This document shows, piece by piece, positions 6,813 to 14,579 of a stretch of 14,579 nt of DNA. The notes under the pieces were generated by a model, which saw nothing but the letters and a program-made list of their open reading frames with translations, was not told the DNA's origin and made no database searches. Position 1 is the stretch's first letter. Each line of letters begins with the position of its first letter. The translations under genes and the position numbers were made by a program. Source of the DNA: Planctomycetaceae bacterium (GTDB lineage: Bacteria > Planctomycetota > Planctomycetia > Planctomycetales > Planctomycetaceae); NCBI GenBank assembly GCA_020426425.1, contig JAGQQB010000036.1, positions 1-14,579 on the forward strand. Direction: 5' to 3'.

Positions 6813-6848
6813 GGGGCGTTGTGGAGAGGATCTCTCCCACAGCGCCCC
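6813..6848. terminator. Strong hairpin in the convergent gap
   Basis: The arms (6813-6828 and 6832-6848) pair over 16 positions with one G-T wobble and one bulged base, around the 3-base loop GAT. The outer ends are GGGGCG and CGCCCC. It lies between the 3' ends of the BON gene and the giant secreted protein gene and is the strongest hairpin I found. No T-run follows on either strand. It may act as a terminator for both genes, or be part of an RNA element. Confidence 0.5.
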
Positions 6849-6938
6849 GACCAGTTCGCCACGGTCGCCCGCAGCGAAATCCAGCGCATGTGTCGCCAAC
6901 GGTCCAGGCACGCTCCTGCACTACCCCATCAGGTGACT

Positions 6939-6958
6939 TGGCGGTTTCAAGACCGCCA
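6939..6958 (-). terminator. Hairpin immediately after the giant secreted protein gene
   Basis: TGGCGGT (6939-6945) and ACCGCCA (6952-6958) form a perfect 7-bp stem with a 6-base loop, directly adjacent to the stop codon (6959-6961 on the minus strand). A Rho-independent terminator would need a T-run after it; none is present. It may protect the 3' end of a long transcript. Confidence 0.45.
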
Positions 6959-9900
6959 CTACGGAATCGGCGAACCATTGATCAACAGGCTGCCGTTCAC
7001 CTGCAGTGTCGGCGTGATCACGAGTTCACGCAGGAACGGTAAACCAATCACCTTGGTGATGGGCAAATCGATGATGTTGTTCTCATCGCTGAACAACCGA
7101 ATCTCATCGGTGCCGGCCACGATCTGAATGCCGGTGGCGAGCGTGACCTGCGTGTTAAAGTTCGGCACCACTGCGGCCAGCGACATCTCGTTGCCGCTGA
7201 TGCCGACCACTGATCGATCCCCGAGGAAGTTGAACACGATGCCAGTGCTCGAACTCTGAATTGTCGGTAGTTCGAAGTTGATCAAGTTGCCACTGATGTC
7301 GATGAAGTTGTCCGCCGCGCGGAAGTCCAATTGGATCGCAGTCGAATCCACTGTTTGCATGTCAAACGTGGGAATTCGCTGGTCCTGTGCGTCGAGCCGC
7401 TCGAAGTCCTGAATACTGAGCACCGAGGTTGAGCGGAACAACAGATCAAAGCCAACCACATTGGTTGGGCCGTTCATAGCTGGTAGCGGCAAAGCACGCA
7501 GTGAGTTTGCCTGGAAGAGAACATCGGCTTCGCCGCTGATGTCCATGGAGAACCCGACCTGTCCATCCGAAGGGACACCTGCCGTTCCCGGCAGCAGGTC
7601 AAAGCGATTGCCGATGACGTTCTGGACCAGGCGGCCGTCCCAATCGACGTGGAAGCCCGACAGGTTCTGCCGATTGGAGGCGAACACCTGGTTCGGCGTG
7701 TCCGCAAAGACGTCAAGCCGAAGGGGAACTTCATCGTCAATGGTGCCCACACCCTGTGGTTCCAAGACCGGAATGAGCACACCGGTGACGGGATCAACAA
7801 AGGACTGGACCAGACCGGGGGCCGCTGGCAAAACCCGATTGGCTGTAGTATCTCCGGAGTGAATGTAGATCATGTGCGGATTGGGCTCGCGCGCTGCTCC
7901 CCCAAGCGTAACGATTGCCGCTCCGACACTATCTGTGACCGAGGTATTCTCGATCAGAATGTTGTACGACAGCACATCATCGGCCTCATCAATGTCGAAC
8001 AACCCGAGGTTGTTGCGGTTGACGTCGTAGAACTTCCTCGTGGCCGCCCATTCGATCTGGTTGTCCACTCCTGTGCGGCCGTTGTTGTCGAAGATTGAGT
8101 TCCGAACCTCCACATCGGTGGTATCTCGCACCAGTAATCCTTCGCGTGTCGAGTCGGTCACTTGCACCGAATCGAGCCTCAGGTATGAGTCGTTGGTTGT
8201 GGACTGCGTGAGACTGGCGATCAGTTCGTTCGCGATGATGCCGCGCTGGTTATTGTCAAAGTCGATCGCGTCCAGTTGGACCTTCTGGCCAATCGGTTCG
8301 AGTCCTGCGACGAGTCGGTTCTGGAACAGTGCCCCCGCCTGAGTCATCCCGGTGATGGCCCCACCAGAGCCAAAGCTGTTGACGGCATCCCCTTCAACGA
8401 TGAATTCGCCGAGGCTGTCCAGCACCACGATCCCGTAGTCGGCCACAGTGGCTGAGACGCTGGTGAATCGCACATCGTGACCACCATCGCGAATTCCGGT
8501 GTCCGGGTTAATGTAAGAGTTGTTGGTGATGATCACACCGCGTCCCTGGATCACGTCGACAACCCCGGCGCCAATGCTGATCATGTCGTTCTGGCTGGCG
8601 AGAATGCCGGTGACCGGATTCGCGTTGGAACCAATTGCCTGATCGACATTCGCGATCGAGAACGTCACCTGCGATGGCCCGTCATTCACCAGATCCAGAC
8701 TGCGGTTGTCGACGATGTTGATCGCCGGGCCAGGTCCCACCTGCCGCCTGACGGTCGCGTCGCGGAAGAGGACGAAGTTCGACGTCCGTTGGATATCGAT
8801 CCCCGATGCACCGACGTTGTTGGAGTTATCCACATTGACACTCGAGACGAATCGAGCCGTCCCATCGAAGTCGAAGATCCCGATGCCGATATCACCTCGG
8901 TTGTCGACCTGGACGTTGGAGAACTGGGCACGGAAAGTCTGATTCGCGACGTTGTCGATCAGGAGCGATGTCCCGATCGCGTTATCAATTGAAGTCGTGC
9001 CGTTGGCCAGGAACTGCCCCTGGGTCGCAACGGAAACCGGGACGTTGGTGATGTGAATTCCTTCTGCCTGGCTCCCATCGATGGTGATCGCCTTCTGGAA
9101 GAGCGCCTGTCCGGCAGGAGTTTCGTAGAGAATCGCAGCGGCCGCCGCGCCACCGGTACCGGCGGTCGTACCAATGACACTGACGTCATCGCCGAAGGTC
9201 GCGCGAGTGAAGCGAATGTTGCTGCCGATCCCAGTTTCGGCCAGATCGGTAAAGCGAATCCCTTCGAAATCAGAGGGACGATTCAGGACCGAGACAGGAT
9301 TGGTTGCCACGAACGTGGCCGTCGCATCGAGTGTATGGAGATCGATACCGATCCCGTTGTTGGTATCGACCGAAACGTTGTTCAGGATGAATACGGCTCC
9401 CGAGTGCTGGAAGATGTCAATCCCCGCTGCTGGTCCCCGCAAACGATTCGTGTCCACCAACGTGATTGTGTCCAGCGTGACAGTCCCCGTAGAGAGGCCT
9501 GGTGCGGTCCCGCCAATAAAGACACCCTGGCCCCCATCATCCAACGCATTGTCGGGATCGGGAATACCCAGAATGTCCATCTGCCGGAAGTTGATCGAAC
9601 CGGCAAAGTCCTCAACCCGAAGCGAATAGCCGTCCGAATTCGTAATGCTGTTCTGCGTGTTTGCGATCGAAGTATTCGAGATAATGCTCGACGAACCACG
9701 AATCACCTGCATCCCGTTTTCACCGGTACCAGAGATTTGCACGCCATTCAGTCGGAAGGTTCCCAACGTGTCGATCAACGACAGACCGTGGGCATCGGTT
9801 CCCTGCACCGTGTCGATGAACAGTTCTTCCAGCGTGCCGCTGGTCACTCCATTCCCGACGATCGCCGAGCCATCGGTGACGTTGGTGATCCGAAATCCGG

Positions 9901-11341
9901 AGAAGCGTGAGTTGTCCGCGAGCGTAACCGCATTGCCAGTGACGTTGGTGATCAGTGGTAGATCGCCGACCGGGTCATTGACCACTGGAATCGAGATTTC
10001 CGTGTCGAGGCCAAAGACGGGCAACGTCAAATCTGCCCCTTCGCCCAGCACAATCAAATCTGCGCGGTCAAAGGTGACATTCGGAAAGACTCCCGGTGGC
10101 AGCGTATCGCCATCAAACACGCTGTCAGAGTGGACGAAGATGATGTCGGCGGCGGGGCGTTCGTCGATTCCCTGCTGCATGAAGTTGAACTCGTTACCAA
10201 CGGTGCCATCGGGCGCGACGCGGTCCGTCTCTCCGGGAACATGCCGGACGTGGTACACCAGGTAGGGGGTTCCGTCGGCCTTCCGGGCGATTTCTCGCGG
10301 ATTCAGGAAGCTGGTGTCATCCGAGACCACAGTCCGGTTCTTCCGCACCCAACTGGCAAGGCGGTTGTACTGCGACTGGCCGATCCGCGGACGGGATTCG
10401 AGATCGTGCCAGTAGTTGATGTCCGCACCGACAATGACGTTGCTCTTGAACGTGTTGTCGTTACTGAATTCGACGAAGGCATGCCCCAGACGATCGAAAA
10501 TGTCGGCATCCATACGGAGCTTCCAACCCCAGACGAACTCACTGTCTTTTGCCTGGAAGTGATACCACCCTGCGGACGCTTCGGCGTTTACGCTCTGGGC
10601 CATCTCACCGGGGAGCGGGATGGTGTACATCTGGTCGAAGCCGGTCATGGCGTTCGACTGAAAGGTCCGTCGCTGGAACGTGATGTTGTTCGCCTCGAAC
10701 ATTTCCGAGCCCGGTTCCAGGATCACGTTGGTGATGTAGCGTTTGGTGCCGAATGGCATGTAGACGTTGGTCCGGACATCGAACCACTCGCTCAGCCATT
10801 CCTGCGAGACCGTAAACTCTTCAAATGTCACGCCGCGTGTGTCATCCCGCTGGTAATGGAACGACAGACCGCCGACGGCATTGACGTTGTAGAAATACTC
10901 ACGCAGGCCGAGACCGGCACTGCCAGACATTTTGCCGTTATTGGCGAGATTGAGCCGCAAGTCTCCGAACAGCATGGTCTCTTCAAAGAACATGTACGGC
11001 ATCGCATCCATGTAGGAGAGCGAGTCGGTCCGACCGACCGTGCGACCAGCGACATGGCCGAGTCGTCCCACGACGCCAAACCCTCCAACGCCATAATCAA
11101 CGGGGTCGGGATCACCAATCACCGAGCCCGACAAGTCGGCATTAGGGTCCATCAGGTAGTAATCCGAAGCCTGACGCACCAGCGGTTGGCCGCCATCAGG
11201 TTCCTGTGCGGAAAGCGCTGGCGCCAGGACGGAGGCCAACAAGCCGGCCAACAGCAACAGCAGCGGCAATCGACGCGATGTTCGATGCGGTGCAGAGTGC
11301 CTGGGGGCGAGGCCGAGAGTTCGGGTACGAGCGTGTGCCAT
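6959..11341 (-). CDS. Giant secreted protein: barrel-like N-terminus plus long right-handed beta-helix (inverse-autotransporter-like)
   Basis: This 1460-residue protein has a long basic N-region, a hydrophobic core (LPLLLLLAGLLASVLAPAL, 25-43) and a likely cleavage site S-A/Q at 45-46. Residues about 105-340 alternate aromatic and polar positions in strand-like runs with glycine turns (SAGLGLREYFYN, VGGLSFHYQRDD, INYWHDLESRPR), resembling the beta-barrel of inverse autotransporters (intimin/invasin type), which sits in the outer membrane before the passenger. From about 395 onward the passenger is a right-handed beta-helix with many N-V-x-V-D-N and G-I-x-I turns and repeated D/N-rich loops. 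No C-terminal anchor or sorting signal is seen. The start is 11341 because GAGG lies five bases upstream; the frame stays open to 11539 with other ATGs at 11371, 11422, 11473 and 11476, all with weaker sites. A surface adhesin role is inferred. The antisense strand has long shadow frames. Confidence 0.7.
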   Translation of the reverse strand: MAHARTRTLGLAPRHSAPHRTSRRLPLLLLLAGLLASVLAPALSAQEPDGGQPLVRQASDYYLMDPNADLSGSVIGDPDPVDYGVGGFGVVGRLGHVAGRTVGRTDSLSYMDAMPYMFFEETMLFGDLRLNLANNGKMSGSAGLGLREYFYNVNAVGGLSFHYQRDDTRGVTFEEFTVSQEWLSEWFDVRTNVYMPFGTKRYITNVILEPGSEMFEANNITFQRRTFQSNAMTGFDQMYTIPLPGEMAQSVNAEASAGWYHFQAKDSEFVWGWKLRMDADIFDRLGHAFVEFSNDNTFKSNVIVGADINYWHDLESRPRIGQSQYNRLASWVRKNRTVVSDDTSFLNPREIARKADGTPYLVYHVRHVPGETDRVAPDGTVGNEFNFMQQGIDERPAADIIFVHSDSVFDGDTLPPGVFPNVTFDRADLIVLGEGADLTLPVFGLDTEISIPVVNDPVGDLPLITNVTGNAVTLADNSRFSGFRITNVTDGSAIVGNGVTSGTLEELFIDTVQGTDAHGLSLIDTLGTFRLNGVQISGTGENGMQVIRGSSSIISNTSIANTQNSITNSDGYSLRVEDFAGSINFRQMDILGIPDPDNALDDGGQGVFIGGTAPGLSTGTVTLDTITLVDTNRLRGPAAGIDIFQHSGAVFILNNVSVDTNNGIGIDLHTLDATATFVATNPVSVLNRPSDFEGIRFTDLAETGIGSNIRFTRATFGDDVSVIGTTAGTGGAAAAAILYETPAGQALFQKAITIDGSQAEGIHITNVPVSVATQGQFLANGTTSIDNAIGTSLLIDNVANQTFRAQFSNVQVDNRGDIGIGIFDFDGTARFVSSVNVDNSNNVGASGIDIQRTSNFVLFRDATVRRQVGPGPAINIVDNRSLDLVNDGPSQVTFSIANVDQAIGSNANPVTGILASQNDMISIGAGVVDVIQGRGVIITNNSYINPDTGIRDGGHDVRFTSVSATVADYGIVVLDSLGEFIVEGDAVNSFGSGGAITGMTQAGALFQNRLVAGLEPIGQKVQLDAIDFDNNQRGIIANELIASLTQSTTNDSYLRLDSVQVTDSTREGLLVRDTTDVEVRNSIFDNNGRTGVDNQIEWAATRKFYDVNRNNLGLFDIDEADDVLSYNILIENTSVTDSVGAAIVTLGGAAREPNPHMIYIHSGDTTANRVLPAAPGLVQSFVDPVTGVLIPVLEPQGVGTIDDEVPLRLDVFADTPNQVFASNRQNLSGFHVDWDGRLVQNVIGNRFDLLPGTAGVPSDGQVGFSMDISGEADVLFQANSLRALPLPAMNGPTNVVGFDLLFRSTSVLSIQDFERLDAQDQRIPTFDMQTVDSTAIQLDFRAADNFIDISGNLINFELPTIQSSSTGIVFNFLGDRSVVGISGNEMSLAAVVPNFNTQVTLATGIQIVAGTDEIRLFSDENNIIDLPITKVIGLPFLRELVITPTLQVNGSLLINGSPIP

Positions 11342-11691
11342 GACCGCCTCGAATTGATGGCGAGAATCCATGTGTGCGCCTGTCGTCGTCGTGCCGACCG
11401 CTTCCTGGGAGAAGTCGCGCATCGGTGGAATCACCGAGGCGGAGTTCGCTGCTGATGGAGGGGAAGTCTTCATCATGGAAACGGGGATGACCTGTCTGTT
11501 CAATGGAAGGGAACCAAGAGCTTCAGGGGACCCTGTCACTCAAGGCGCAGAAGGGGAATTCGACGTGTGATCTGAGGAGAGACGCTGACCGTAACGGAAG
11601 CGATTTTCAGAGCAAAGATGAGCTTCGTCGCAAAGAGGACTCAAGAGACGCCGATTTCGTCGAGTTCTGGCCTCTGATGCGCGATCAAGAA
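11342..11691. other. Gap between the giant secreted protein gene and the homocysteine methyltransferase gene
   Basis: This 350-base stretch has no supported gene. The first 198 bases are an in-frame extension of the giant protein reading frame, probably leader. It also contains a short palindrome, CAGGG-GA-CCCTG (11524-11535), and CCGT-A-ACGG (11589-11597). The promoter of the giant gene should lie here, but I found no convincing pair of -35 and -10 elements. Confidence 0.4.
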
Positions 11692-12579
11692 TCAGCCGTA
11701 AAGTGCTTTACGAACGGCAGATATGTGCCGTGGCGTGGTCCCACAGCAACCGCCAATCCAGCGGATTTCGGCAGCTTTCCAGGCGGTCGCGTGTTCGGCG
11801 TAAACTGCCGGATTCTCAGCCGTAGTCGAGGCCCAAGTCCCGTCAGGGAGCATCCTTCCGGTGTTAGCGTAAGCGCCCAGCGGAATCGCGGGAGAACACC
11901 CGATCTGTCGCAGCGCCGGCAGAATCTCATCCGCCGGGATACAATTGAGCAGGATGCCCAAGGCCCCCACTTTGATTACTTGGTTGGCAGCTTGTTGAAG
12001 AGATTCACCTGACAGGAGTGACGGACTTGTTCCCGGAAGACCATGCTGCAGTGTGAAACTGGTGAGTACAGGCAATCCTGTCGATAAGGCCGCCGCTGTC
12101 GCAGCAACTGCCTCCCGAATGGTGATCTGAGTCTCCACCAGCAACAGGTCGGCACCTGCAGCCCGGAGGTTTTCGGCATGCTCCTGATGTTCCGCAATCA
12201 GGGCGGACGTGTCCGGGGTGCGGTCGGGCGCGTAGCAATCTTCGAGGGGAGCGATCGAACCGGCCACGAGTGTTCCTTCTGCCGCCGCAGCCCGGGCCAG
12301 ATCGACAGCGCGGTACGTCAATTCTGCTGCACGTTTGTCCAAACCAGCCTCCCGCAAATTCCGGGAATGCGTCCGAAACGTGTTGGCTGTGAGAATGTCT
12401 GCCCCAGCGGCGACATAGTCCGCGTGGATCTGCCGGAGCAGGTCGGGCGCTTCGAGAATGGCGGCGGCTGACCACGCGGGACCGGCGAGCGGAAACCCTC
12501 GTCTTTGCAGCTCGGTTCCGGTCGCCCCATCGAATAGCAGTGGTTCTGGTTGCGTCAGTCTATGGATCAGTCCCGGCAT
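11692..12579 (-). CDS. Zinc-dependent homocysteine S-methyltransferase
   Basis: This 295-residue protein transfers a methyl group to homocysteine to make methionine, in the Pfam S-methyl-trans family (MmuM, BHMT, N-terminal domain of MetH). DGATGTEL (17-24), A-N-T-F (65-68), D-L-L-L-V-E-T (144-150) and W-I-G-G-C-C-G-T-T-P-R-H-I (274-286) are all present. The three zinc-binding Cys expected in the family are C213 (L-N-C-I-P), C278 and C279. The length suits a stand-alone methyltransferase of the MmuM/BHMT type; which methyl donor is used (S-methylmethionine, betaine or another) cannot be told. The frame opens with TTG at 12600, but ATG at 12579 is preferred, with GAGGAG eleven bases upstream. 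It diverges from the sulfite reductase gene, so both sulfur genes may share a regulatory region at 12580-12774. The product is cytoplasmic. Confidence 0.9.
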   Translation of the reverse strand: MPGLIHRLTQPEPLLFDGATGTELQRRGFPLAGPAWSAAAILEAPDLLRQIHADYVAAGADILTANTFRTHSRNLREAGLDKRAAELTYRAVDLARAAAAEGTLVAGSIAPLEDCYAPDRTPDTSALIAEHQEHAENLRAAGADLLLVETQITIREAVAATAAALSTGLPVLTSFTLQHGLPGTSPSLLSGESLQQAANQVIKVGALGILLNCIPADEILPALRQIGCSPAIPLGAYANTGRMLPDGTWASTTAENPAVYAEHATAWKAAEIRWIGGCCGTTPRHISAVRKALYG

Positions 12580-12774
12580 GGACAGCAACACTCCTCGCAA
12601 TCGACGCTGTCCCCCTTGTGATCAAACGCGAAACTCTCCATCATCTCACCGTTGTGGCCCAGTGGGTGGCAGCGTACAGATCAAATTACATTACCGAGTC
12701 GCCGAGCCTCGGGGAACACTGTCGAGTGTTTGCCAGCAGCGAACTGCGAGCAAACCAGAATCAGGGATGTTGTG
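12580..12774. promoter_or_regulatory. Divergent promoter region of the sulfur genes
   Basis: This 195-base gap separates the methyltransferase (left) from sulfite reductase (right) and must hold both promoters. A weak candidate for the + strand is TTGTGG with TACAGA after 17 bases (around 12652-12680). No riboswitch such as an SAM-type aptamer was recognised. A regulator binding here could switch both genes together. Confidence 0.3.
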
Positions 12775-14448
12775 ATGTCAGAAAACGGGTTGAGCAAACT
12801 TGAAGGAATCAAGACGAACAGTCGTCAGCTGCGCGGGACGATTGCGGAGTCACTCGCCGAAGGAGGCGACAAGTTCAGCGATGACGATACACAACTGATC
12901 AAGTTTCATGGCAGCTATCAGCAGGATGACCGCGACGATCGGGCGGGTGGCAAGGTCTACAGCATGATGGTTCGCAGCCGCGTGCCCGGCGGAAAGGTGA
13001 CGGCGGCACAGTTCCTTGCGGAATTGGACATCTGCGAAAGGTTCGCCAATGGCACGCTGCGAGTGACCGACCGACAGGCATTCCAGTTACACGGTGTGCT
13101 CAAAGGAAATCTCCGCGATACGATTCGCGGCATCAACGAAGCGAAGCTCAGCACAGTCTCAGCCTGTGGTGACGTTTGTCGCAACGTGATGTGTTGCCCG
13201 GCCCCGATCAAGGGAAACCCTGTGCGGCAGCAGCTCCAGGAGATGTGCGACAAACTGGCAGATCACGTACGTCCCAAGTCGACCGCGTATTACGAAATCT
13301 GGCTGCAAGATGGCGACCAAAAGGAGAAGGTCCACGAGGAACTCGTTGAGGAACCGCTCTACGGCAACACGTATCTCCCGCGCAAGTTCAAGATGGCCTT
13401 TGCGTTGCCCGAGGACAACTGCATCGATTTGTACACGCAGGATCTTGGATTCCTCGCAGTCGTCGAAGGGGAGAAGATTGTTGGTTACAACGTGCTCGCC
13501 GGCGGTGGCATGGGCATGACCCCAGCCAAGAAGGACACCTTCCCAGCAGTCGCCAAGCGGTTGTGCTACGTCACGCCCGATCAAGTTCTCTCCGTCGCCG
13601 AGGCAGTCATCAAGGTACAACGCGATTTTGGCAATCGATCGGACCGCAAACTCGCCCGCATGAAGTACCTCATCGCGGATTGGGGGCTGGAGAAATTCAA
13701 AGCCAAAGTCGAAGAGTATTTCGGCGCCGCATTACCGGAGCCACATGCCACCGACGTCACCAACGTTGACGACCACATGGGCTGGCACGAGCAGGGGGAC
13801 GGGAAGCTGTTCCTCGGCATTAACATCGAGAATGGTCGCATCAAAGATGACGGAGACCTGCGGATCAAGACGGGTCTGCGAACCCTGCTGAATAAGTACC
13901 CGGTCGACACCAGGCTTACGGCGCTGCAGGGAGTGATTCTGTGCGACATCGATCCGACCTGGAAATCGGACATCGAATCGATCCTCAAGGAGCATGGGAT
14001 CGCGCTCGCCGAAGACCTCTCACTTGCCCGCCGATATTCGATTGCGTGCCCAGCACTCCCCACCTGTGGACTGGCGGTGACCGAGTCCGAGCGCGTGCTC
14101 CCAAGCGTGATTGACGACATCGAAGTCGCACTCGATCAGCACGGTCTCAAAGGGGAACGGGTCTCGATTCACATGACCGGATGCCCGAACGGATGCGCCC
14201 GTCCGTATACGCCCGATATCGGTCTGGTGGGGAAAGCCCGGGGCAAGTACACGCTGTACCTGGGGGGCAACGCCGAAGGGACTCGTCTCGCCTTTCTGTA
14301 TGACGATATGGTCCCACAGGAAGAGATCGGCCCTCGTCTGGCTCCACTGTTCGGCTTGTTCAAGCAGCAGCGGAACGATGGGGAAGCCTTTGGCGACTTC
14401 TGCAATCGCGTTGGCAAAGAGGCCCTCGACGCTGCGGCGGCTCAGTAG
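12775..14448 (+). CDS. sir: Assimilatory sulfite reductase, siroheme/[4Fe-4S] hemoprotein
   Basis: This 557-residue enzyme reduces sulfite to sulfide by six electrons in sulfate assimilation. Siroheme and the [4Fe-4S] cluster are held by C425-x5-C431 (ACPALPTCGLA) and C470-x3-C474 (TGCPNGCARPY), matching the four Cys of E. coli CysI. The sulfite-binding basic residues, compared with E. coli numbering, are R67 (R83), R136 (R153) and K204 and K206 (K215, K217). The PALPTC and CARPY forms and the C-G-D-V...R-N-V stretch resemble plant and cyanobacterial ferredoxin-type enzymes, so the electron donor may be ferredoxin rather than CysJ; no flavoprotein subunit is seen in the window. The start at 12775 has AGGG eight bases upstream; the longer frame from 12652 adds unrelated sequence. 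An unusual feature is the Cys-rich stretch C131, C135, C140, C141. The bioA gene starts 36 bases later. Confidence 0.93.
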   Translation: MSENGLSKLEGIKTNSRQLRGTIAESLAEGGDKFSDDDTQLIKFHGSYQQDDRDDRAGGKVYSMMVRSRVPGGKVTAAQFLAELDICERFANGTLRVTDRQAFQLHGVLKGNLRDTIRGINEAKLSTVSACGDVCRNVMCCPAPIKGNPVRQQLQEMCDKLADHVRPKSTAYYEIWLQDGDQKEKVHEELVEEPLYGNTYLPRKFKMAFALPEDNCIDLYTQDLGFLAVVEGEKIVGYNVLAGGGMGMTPAKKDTFPAVAKRLCYVTPDQVLSVAEAVIKVQRDFGNRSDRKLARMKYLIADWGLEKFKAKVEEYFGAALPEPHATDVTNVDDHMGWHEQGDGKLFLGINIENGRIKDDGDLRIKTGLRTLLNKYPVDTRLTALQGVILCDIDPTWKSDIESILKEHGIALAEDLSLARRYSIACPALPTCGLAVTESERVLPSVIDDIEVALDQHGLKGERVSIHMTGCPNGCARPYTPDIGLVGKARGKYTLYLGGNAEGTRLAFLYDDMVPQEEIGPRLAPLFGLFKQQRNDGEAFGDFCNRVGKEALDAAAAQ

Positions 14449-14483
14449 AATCGACTTGGGCCGAATGAGAGCGGACCGCAGTC

Positions 14484-14579
14484 ATGCTTCGCGATTGGGA
14501 CAATCTTCACGTCTGGCATCCGTTCACCCCGATGTCTGCCTATGTCGAAGAACAAGCTCCGATCATCGTTGCTGGTGAA
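14484..14579 (+). CDS. bioA: Adenosylmethionine-8-amino-7-oxononanoate aminotransferase, 5' end only
   Basis: The first 32 codons of a gene cut by the window edge read MLRDWDNLHVWHPFTPMSAY and continue V-E-E-Q-A-P-I-I-V-A-G-E. The H-V-W-H-P-F-T-P-M opening is characteristic of BioA, a pyridoxal-phosphate aminotransferase that converts 8-amino-7-oxononanoate (KAPA) to 7,8-diaminopelargonate in biotin synthesis, normally with SAM as amino donor. The catalytic Lys and the rest lie outside the window. It is 36 bases after the sulfite reductase stop in the same direction, so it may be co-transcribed with it. The ribosome binding site is weak. Confidence 0.85.
   Translation, partial: MLRDWDNLHVWHPFTPMSAYVEEQAPIIVAGE

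Noticed and set aside
8294..8306. A tRNA T-loop-like GGTTCGAGTCC.
   Set aside because: It lies inside the giant protein coding sequence and no matching acceptor, D or anticodon arms are found around it.
9053..9910. A 285-codon open frame antisense to the giant secreted protein.
   Set aside because: It is a shadow frame produced by codon composition of the real gene, with no motif and a His/Arg/Asp-rich composition.
10130..11455. A 441-codon open frame antisense to the N-terminal part of the giant secreted protein.
   Set aside because: The opposing frame has a signal peptide, barrel-like strands and a beta-helix, while this one has no domain or signal and reads as a mirror of it.
11697..11712. 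A palindrome CGTAAAG-TG-CTTTACG at the 3' end of the methyltransferase gene.
   Set aside because: It is made of the last codons (R-K-A-L-Y) and its 2-base loop is too short for a stable hairpin, so it is probably chance.
12652..12774. An upstream extension of the sulfite reductase frame.
   Set aside because: The added 41 residues have no similarity to known sulfite reductases, while 12775 has AGGG at the right distance.

Overview
The window looks like a chromosomal segment of a planctomycete (Planctomycetota, probably a member of the Planctomycetales). No 16S or marker phylogeny is available, so this rests on gene content and style: a DUF447-family protein, a CvpA-type membrane protein, a signal-peptide-bearing protein with a glutamine-amidotransferase-like fold and two central membrane helices, a very large secreted beta-helix protein, a glycine/tyrosine-rich small lipoprotein, weak Shine-Dalgarno sites, moderately high GC, and an intergenic low-complexity repeat whose reverse-strand translation contains RNPKSE-like words, as I recall from spurious ORFs in such genomes. 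There is no tRNA, rRNA, transposase, phage gene or CRISPR array.

Layout. 1-246: no convincing gene. 247-1282 (+): DUF447 protein, then a cytoplasmic FKBP-type prolyl isomerase. 1376-1651 (-): a small Gly/Tyr/Cys-rich probable lipoprotein convergent with the FKBP gene, with a palindrome-rich 5' leader. 2099-6104 (+): a degenerate FHA protein with coiled coils, a CvpA-like membrane protein preceded by a Trp-rich 12-codon mini-ORF, and a 696-residue envelope protein. 6374-6688 (+): a small BON-domain protein with a CxxC motif. 6959-11341 (-): a 1460-residue secreted protein with an N-terminal barrel-like region followed by a long right-handed beta-helix, laid out like an inverse autotransporter. 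11692-12579 (-): zinc-type homocysteine S-methyltransferase. 12775-14448 (+): assimilatory sulfite reductase hemoprotein. 14484 to the right edge (+): the first 32 codons of bioA.

How the genes relate. The right end groups sulfur and SAM metabolism: sulfite reductase makes sulfide, the homocysteine methyltransferase makes methionine (the SAM precursor), and BioA normally uses SAM as amino donor in biotin synthesis. The centre is dominated by envelope proteins. Several 3' ends carry stable inverted repeats without U-tracts, at 1295-1315, 2942-2969, 6813-6848 and 6939-6958, which suggests a shared style of transcript end in this genome.

The most interesting items are the inverse-autotransporter-like giant protein, the FHA domain that lacks its phosphate-binding residues, the Trp-rich mini-ORF overlapping the CvpA start, and the strong hairpin in the convergent 6689-6958 gap. 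I saw no clear defence or mobile system. All functional calls come from reading motifs by eye, without database searches.
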